NCBI GenBank assembly: GCA_963738325.1
Contig: CAVTWD010000006.1
Location: forward strand, 7,990 to 71,989
DNA length: 64,000 bases
Direction of reading: 5' to 3'
Origin: CAVTWD01 sp963738325
Lineage (GTDB): Bacteria > Actinomycetota > Acidimicrobiia > Acidimicrobiales > Ilumatobacteraceae
Positions 59,943 through 64,000 of this stretch are shown here, piece after piece. The first letter of the stretch is position 1. Each line of letters opens with the position of its first letter. The notes below the pieces were generated by a model, which saw only the letters and a program-made list of their open reading frames with translations, searched no databases and was not told the origin of the DNA. Position numbers and translations under genes: made by a program.

Positions 59943-59958
59943 GTCAGCCAACACTGAC
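59943..59958 (+). promoter_or_regulatory. inverted repeat, operator candidate near TetR start
   Basis: GTCAG-N6-CTGAC is a perfect 5+5 repeat, followed at once by another TGTCAG, giving repeated CTGTCAG copies. It lies 26 bases upstream of the TetR ATG, suited to autorepression. Together with the first repeat it may let one TetR protein control both directions. Confidence 0.55.
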
Positions 59959-59984
59959 TGTCAGAACCGTGCTACGGTGGCGGC

Positions 59985-60629
59985 ATGTCGGACGGCCTGC
60001 GGGTGCGCAAGCAGCGGGCGGCGATGCGCCGGATCCAAGAGACAGCGCTCGATCTGTTCGACGAGCGCGGCTTCGACCGCGTGTCGATCGAGGAGATCGC
60101 CGACCGCGCCGACGTCTCGCCGAGCTCCGTGTACCGCTACTTCGGCACCAAGGAAGGGATCGTGCTCTACGACGAGATCGACGTGAACTTCGTCGAACGG
60201 GTCGAGCAAGAGCTCGCGGACCATCCCCCGCTCGTGGCCGTGCGACGGGCCACAGCGGCGCTGATGGCCGAGTACTTCGACCGGAACGACGAGCTCACCC
60301 GACGAAAGCTGCGCTACGCCCTCGACGACCCCGCCCTGCGGGCGGCCACGCTCGAGGGCACCGACGCCTTCATCCCCCATGTCGCCAGCGCACTCGCCGC
60401 CGCCACCGGCCGACCCGCCGACGACCTCGACGTCCAGGTCGCAGCCGCAGTGATCATCGCCGCCATCTTCGCCGCCGCCCGCCACTGGCACGCCGCCGGC
60501 GGCAGCACCTCACTCGAAGCCGACATCGACCACGCCCTCACGACAGTCCAGCACGGCCTCGACCTCGATCGCAGCGGTGACCGAGACGCGGCGGACGGCG
60601 GCCGCCGGCGGCGCCGGAGGCCGACCTGA
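59985..60629 (+). CDS. TetR-family transcriptional regulator
   Basis: 214 aa. Helix-turn-helix at residues 15-60: RRIQETALDLFDERGFDRVS, IEEIADRADVSPSSVYRYFG, TKEGIVLYDEID. The ligand domain is helical (LYALDD-type loop RYALDDPALRAATLEGTDAF, VAAAVIIAAIFAAARHWHAA), consistent with the TetR_C group that includes AcrR-like drug sensors. The tail after about residue 195 is Arg/Gly-rich and may be an overrun. Divergent from the exporter operon with two inverted repeats in the gap, so it probably represses it. Confidence 0.93.
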   Translation: MSDGLRVRKQRAAMRRIQETALDLFDERGFDRVSIEEIADRADVSPSSVYRYFGTKEGIVLYDEIDVNFVERVEQELADHPPLVAVRRATAALMAEYFDRNDELTRRKLRYALDDPALRAATLEGTDAFIPHVASALAAATGRPADDLDVQVAAAVIIAAIFAAARHWHAAGGSTSLEADIDHALTTVQHGLDLDRSGDRDAADGGRRRRRRPT

Positions 60630-60977
60630 TCGGCACGTTTCGCATCTCGTCGATGGCCGGCGCAGTCGAGTCGTCCGTTCCCACATCCTCGCCGTGCGAG
60701 ATCGAGCCGATCGTCGCCTCGAACAGTCGGACACTCGCATGGCGCCCACGCCGACGTGGTCCGCTCGAGCTGGGCGACTTCGTGGCTCGTATGCTGGGCA
60801 CCGTGCACCCGTTGGTGCACAACCCTCGCCACCGGGCCGGTCGACCCGACGGCCAGGTTCACTTCGTCGTTGTACCAGGGCGAGCGGCCAACCTCCGGAG
60901 CGCTCGACACCGGTTTCGCCGCTGCGAGTGTTCGGTGGTCCTCCCGGGCACGCGCGTCGGCGAGGCAGCTTCGATGC
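60630..60977. other. no recognisable gene
   Basis: 348 bases between the convergent TetR and HxlR genes. Frames on both strands are Arg/Ser/Pro-rich shadows. No terminator hairpin with a clear T-run was seen. Confidence 0.45.
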
Positions 60978-61781
60978 TTAGCCGAAACGATGCCCCCGTG
61001 GCACCGTGAACGAGTTGGCACGGACGGTGTCGGCGACGTGGCTGAGCTGGAGTGCGTCGGGCATGCGACGGGTAAGGGCACGTGGGCCTTCGAAGGCGAG
61101 CCGGCCGGCACGCATCGCGTGGGTCATCGGTTCGCGACCGAGCCAAACACGGTGGAGGGTGTCGACGTCTGCCCTGATCGTGACGTCGACCTCGAAGCCG
61201 GGGTCGATGTCGCACACCGAAGGGCCTTGCGCGTCGACCACGATCCAGTAGCGGCGGGGATCATCCGCGAATCGGACCTGGAGGACGGTGCGCCGGTCGG
61301 GCAGCTGCCGGGGGTCGATGCGCTTGTGCATCCACCACACCAGCAGTTCGGCGTCGAGCTCCAACGGTTGCGGGTCGCCGAAGATGTACTGGGCCGCCCA
61401 CTCGCCGAGCCCGAACACGATCGGTCGCAAGGCATCGCCTGCGTCGGTGAGGTGGTACTGGCCGTCGAGCCGCTCGACCAGGCCGGCGTGCTCCAGGCGG
61501 CGCAGCCGTTTCGTGAGCAGGCTACGGGACAGTCCCGGTAGGCCGCGGGCGAGATCGTTGAAGTGCGAGGTCCCTGTCAGAAGGTCGCGGATGATGAGCA
61601 TCGTCCACCGCTCGCCGAGGAGATCGACGGCACGGGATACGGGGCAGTATTGGCCGTGGCCGGTGCGGGTCAACGTGTCGCTGTCGAGCGTCGCGGTCCC
61701 GGCACGGTGGTTCATGGTCGCCGTCATGTCGGGTCCACGACGAACGGCGTCACGGACGATCGTGGTCGTCACCGCCGTCAT
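60978..61781 (-). CDS. HxlR-family regulator with C-terminal extension
   Basis: 267 aa. The start ATG 61781 overlaps the TGA of the upstream CMD gene (ATGA); a longer frame is shadow. The winged helix lies at residues 40-130: CPVSRAVDLLGERWTMLIIR, DLLTGTSHFNDLARGLPGLS, RSLLTKRLRRLEHAGLVERL, DGQYHLTDAGDALRPIVFGL. The conserved N-terminal Cys (YCPVSR) may be redox-active, as in HxlR/HypR. The C-terminal 110 residues (RYWIVVDAQGPSVCDIDPGF, VDVTIRADVDTLHRVWLG) resemble an SCP2 sterol-binding-type fold, a known fusion partner. It probably controls its own operon. Confidence 0.9.
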   Translation of the reverse strand: MTAVTTTIVRDAVRRGPDMTATMNHRAGTATLDSDTLTRTGHGQYCPVSRAVDLLGERWTMLIIRDLLTGTSHFNDLARGLPGLSRSLLTKRLRRLEHAGLVERLDGQYHLTDAGDALRPIVFGLGEWAAQYIFGDPQPLELDAELLVWWMHKRIDPRQLPDRRTVLQVRFADDPRRYWIVVDAQGPSVCDIDPGFEVDVTIRADVDTLHRVWLGREPMTHAMRAGRLAFEGPRALTRRMPDALQLSHVADTVRANSFTVPRGHRFG

Positions 61782-62365
61782 TTGTTGCGGCCCTCGACGA
61801 GCGCTGGTGTGGGACCCGCGAATCGCGGAGCGAAGTCCTCGAGCGGGACACGAGCCGCGACCGCCGTGAAGCTGATGGCGTGGTACCAGCCGCACAGCAT
61901 CGTCAGGTCGAGGATCTGGTCAGCGCCGAATTGCGTGACCAGCCCATCCCACAGCTCGTTCGGGATGTCAACGGTGTCATGCAGCGCGTCAACTGCCCGG
62001 ATCAGTGTGCGGTCGCGTTCGGATGTCCAGCACGGATCATCCGCACGGCCACACGCCAGTGAGTCGATCTGACCGTCATCGAGTGCCGCGCGAGCAGCGA
62101 AGAACGCGACATGAACGCCCCACTCGTACTCGCATCCGCATCTCGCACACGTCCGATCGATGACGAGCTCGCGGTCCCGCAACGAGAGCGAGAGCGCCTT
62201 GCTCAGCTCGTATGACCCCCAACCGTGCATCGCATCGGTCATGGGGAGGTTGTGGGCGAACGTCCGGAACAACGCGATCGGCGGCACTCCCGCTGGCATC
62301 ATCCGCTCGAGCGCCGCACGTGTCTCGGGGTCGAACGGGGCTTCGCGAGGCGGGATGCGGGTCAT
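61778..62365 (-). CDS. carboxymuconolactone decarboxylase (CMD)/AhpD-like protein
   Basis: 195 aa. Start ATG 62365 preceded by GGAGGAG. Residues RDRELVIDRTCARCGCEYEW carry the CxxC (C-A-R-C-G-C) followed by GVHVAFF, the AhpD-type catalytic motif. Other family blocks are MPAGVPPIALFRTFAHNLPM at the N-terminus and LWDGLVTQFGADQILDLTML near the end. It may act as an alkylhydroperoxidase-like thiol enzyme or a lactone decarboxylase. It is translationally coupled to the HxlR gene and divergent from a second HxlR gene. Confidence 0.88.
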   Translation of the reverse strand: MTRIPPREAPFDPETRAALERMMPAGVPPIALFRTFAHNLPMTDAMHGWGSYELSKALSLSLRDRELVIDRTCARCGCEYEWGVHVAFFAARAALDDGQIDSLACGRADDPCWTSERDRTLIRAVDALHDTVDIPNELWDGLVTQFGADQILDLTMLCGWYHAISFTAVAARVPLEDFAPRFAGPTPALVEGRNK

Positions 62366-62380
62366 GTCAGCTCCTCCCAT

Positions 62381-62397
62381 GTTACGAAATCAGTAAC
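62381..62397 (+). promoter_or_regulatory. inverted repeat in CMD/HxlR divergent promoter (first)
   Basis: GTTAC-N7-GTAAC is a perfect 5+5 repeat, 15 bases upstream of the CMD start codon. It would suit a dimeric winged-helix repressor such as HxlR. Confidence 0.55.
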
Positions 62398-62414
62398 GCC
62401 TGTGATCACGATAA

Positions 62415-62433
62415 CGTTTCGAAAAACGAAACG
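62415..62433 (+). promoter_or_regulatory. inverted repeat in CMD/HxlR divergent promoter (second)
   Basis: CGTTTCG-N5-CGAAACG is a perfect 7+7 repeat with an A-rich spacer, 17 bases upstream of the second HxlR gene. It is the most A+T-rich spot in the area and the best operator candidate in this window. A TGATCA palindrome lies between the two repeats. Confidence 0.6.
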
Positions 62434-62450
62434 CAAGAGGGAGGTGACAG

Positions 62451-62783
62451 ATGCCATCGCGCACACCGAAACCCGGACGGCCGGTTCGAGCGTCGAGGAC
62501 CGGTCGGCCGATCATGGCCGCTCTCGATCTCCTGGGCCGACGATGGGCGCTACGCATTCTCTGGGAGCTCCAGGCCGAGCCGCTGGGCGCCCGGGCGCTT
62601 CTGTCCCGCTGCGAGGGGCTGTCGCCGAGCGTGCTGTATGACCGGCTCCGGGAGCTGACCGAAGCCGGGCTGATCGGTCGTGAAGGCGAGGCATACGCGT
62701 TGACGAAGCTCGGTCGCGCGCTGGGGGACGCCATCGGGCCGCTCGACGCGTGGTCGAGGCGGTGGGCTCGAGAGCTGGGATGA
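62451..62783 (+). CDS. HxlR-family winged-helix regulator (short)
   Basis: 110 aa, with GAGGGAGGTG before the ATG. After a basic N-terminus the HxlR domain spans residues 22-100: MAALDLLGRRWALRILWELQ, LGARALLSRCEGLSPSVLYD, RLRELTEAGLIGREGEAYAL, TKLGRALGDAIGPLDAWSRR. No Cys precedes the domain, unlike the longer HxlR protein at 60978-61781. It is divergent from the CMD operon, with two inverted repeats between, so it likely regulates that operon and itself. Confidence 0.9.
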   Translation: MPSRTPKPGRPVRASRTGRPIMAALDLLGRRWALRILWELQAEPLGARALLSRCEGLSPSVLYDRLRELTEAGLIGREGEAYALTKLGRALGDAIGPLDAWSRRWARELG

Positions 62784-62881
62784 CGCCCAGTCCGGGAGCC
62801 GTCCGACCGGTCCAGAATTAGGACCGGGCCGGTCCAGTCTCTGCACTCGTCTTTGCCCGACGTCGTCCGTACCTTCGAGGC

Positions 62882-64000
62882 ATGACGACACTCGATGCAC
62901 CCCCCACCACCACCCTCAGTCCCAATCGCTTGTTCGACGAGGTCGCCAAGATCGCGGCCGAGTTGCGGACGACGGCCCCGAACTCCGACCGAACCGGTGA
63001 GCTCGACGTCGCGACCTTCGAACGGCTCCGTGAGACCGGAGCGACCGCCGCCCTCGTGCCGACCACGTTCGGCGGCGGCGGCGCGACCCACGCCGAGATG
63101 GGCGAGATCCTGCGTGTGCTCGGCGCCAGCGACCCCGCCGTTGCGGTCACGCTCGCCATGCACTCCCACCTCGTCGCCGCGGAGGTGTGGCGCCACCATC
63201 ACGGCATCGACGCCGAACCATTCCTACGGAAGATCGGGGCGGCGCCATCGCGCTCAACCGGCGCATCGGACTGGGTCGCGGTCCAACGGCACCGCGACCA
63301 AGGTCGACGGCGGCTTCCGTGTCAACGCACGCAAAGCTCCCGCCAGTGGCTGCGAGGTCGGTGACCTCCTCGTCACCAGCATCCATTGGGACGACACCGA
63401 GCCCAAGGTGATCCACTTCGGGATCCCGTTCACCGCCGAGGGTGTCCGGCTCCGGGACCTGGGACACACTCGGCCTGCGTGCCACCGGCTCGCACACCGT
63501 CGTGCTCGACGACGCGTTCGTGCCCACATCGCCGTGTCACTGACCCGATCGGCGACCGAATGGCATCCCGTGTGGAACACCGTCCTCGGAGCCGCGCCGC
63601 CGTCATCATGGCCGCCTACGTCGGGATCGCCGACGCCGCCGTCGACGCCGCCGTCGACCTGACCTACGGCCGGAGCGACGACCACGTGCTCCAACTCGCC
63701 GGCGAGATGATGAACGCCTACACGACGGGTGCCGACGCCGTGCGCGCCATGTTCCTCGACGCCGACGACCTGCACTTCGACAACACCGACGTGCGCTCGC
63801 CGCACGGATGCTCAGCCGCAATACCGTCGCCACCGACGCGTCGATCTATACCGTGCGCCTCGCGATCGAGCTCGTCGGAGGTGTCGGCGACACGTGCTCG
63901 TCGCCGCTGGAGCGCCTCTACCGAGACATCCACGGATCGCTGTTCCATCCCCTGCCGCGAGGCAAGCAGACCCGACTTACCGGCCGCGTCACCCTCGGGC
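62882..64000 (+). pseudogene. acyl-CoA dehydrogenase with several frameshifts, runs off the window
   Basis: ATG at 62882 starts MTTLDAPPTTTLSPNRLFDE and TGATAALVPTTFGGGGATHA, AVAVTLAMHSHLVAAEVWRH, a normal acyl-CoA dehydrogenase N-terminus. The beta domain then appears in pieces in different frames: RSTGASDWVAV, TKVDGGFRVNARKAPASGCE, LLVTSIHWDDTEPKVIHFGI, HTVVLDDAFVP. Later pieces are AGEMMNAYTTGADAVRAMFL and ATDASIYTVRLAIELVGGVG, then PLERLYRDIHGSLFHPLPRG to the window edge. At least five shifts are needed in 1.1 kb, more than anywhere else. Shape and order fit one gene. Confidence 0.8.

Overview
The window is high-G+C actinobacterial DNA. Typical markers are a SARP-type (BTAD) regulator, MalT-like LuxR regulators, GlxA/AraC, PucR, F420/PPOX-type proteins, DUF3556, DUF5996 and an RpoD-type sigma factor with an actinobacterial spacer. 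A member of Acidimicrobiia or a related deep actinobacterial lineage, possibly a metagenome bin, is my inference. No rRNA, tRNA, CRISPR array or intact mobile element was found.

Layout. 1-14 kb is a patchwork of stress, redox and regulatory genes, many truncated, frameshifted or cut to fragments: HdeD/DUF308, pirin, a UBP zinc finger, YceI, two F420-reductase-like proteins, DUF5996, a LuxR regulator, SnoaL, an aldo/keto reductase, an alpha/beta hydrolase with an internal deletion, an epimerase and GlxA. 14-20 kb holds an NmrA-like reductase, a 922-aa MalT-type LuxR regulator and a drug-type ABC exporter. 20-33 kb is better preserved and housekeeping-like: SGNH protein, sulfur-handling MBL-rhodanese, DUF2236 oxygenase, YcaQ-type protein, cyclophilin, UbiB kinase, a three-gene ferritin-like operon, an epoxide-hydrolase-like enzyme, the sigma factor and a cysteine-synthase-like enzyme. 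34-41 kb is accessory: an ABC ATPase fused to the tail of a permease, TrmO, GNAT and TetR fragments, PPOX, a SARP-hydrolase fusion and a methyltransferase.

41-52 kb is a lipid/polyhydroxyalkanoate block. A FAD oxidoreductase overlaps a DUF3556 membrane protein on the minus strand. Divergent from them are PhaC synthase, an overlapping PhaZ-like depolymerase, an acyl-CoA ligase, a PucR regulator and an acyl-CoA dehydrogenase. Together these suggest storage and recycling of hydroxyacyl polymers. 52-57 kb holds DUF1003, a second UbiB kinase, a VioB/RebD-type ferritin-like protein and a MazEF module. 58-64 kb has an ABC exporter with a divergent TetR regulator and inverted-repeat operators, a CMD-HxlR pair divergent from a second HxlR regulator, and a broken acyl-CoA dehydrogenase running off the end.

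About twenty genes need a one-base shift to read through, including the sigma factor, where the shift falls in a run of five G. Several others are joined by large deletions or head-to-head truncations. The single-base shifts look at least partly like sequence error. The deletions and truncations look like real rearrangement or misassembly, and only read-level data can separate these.
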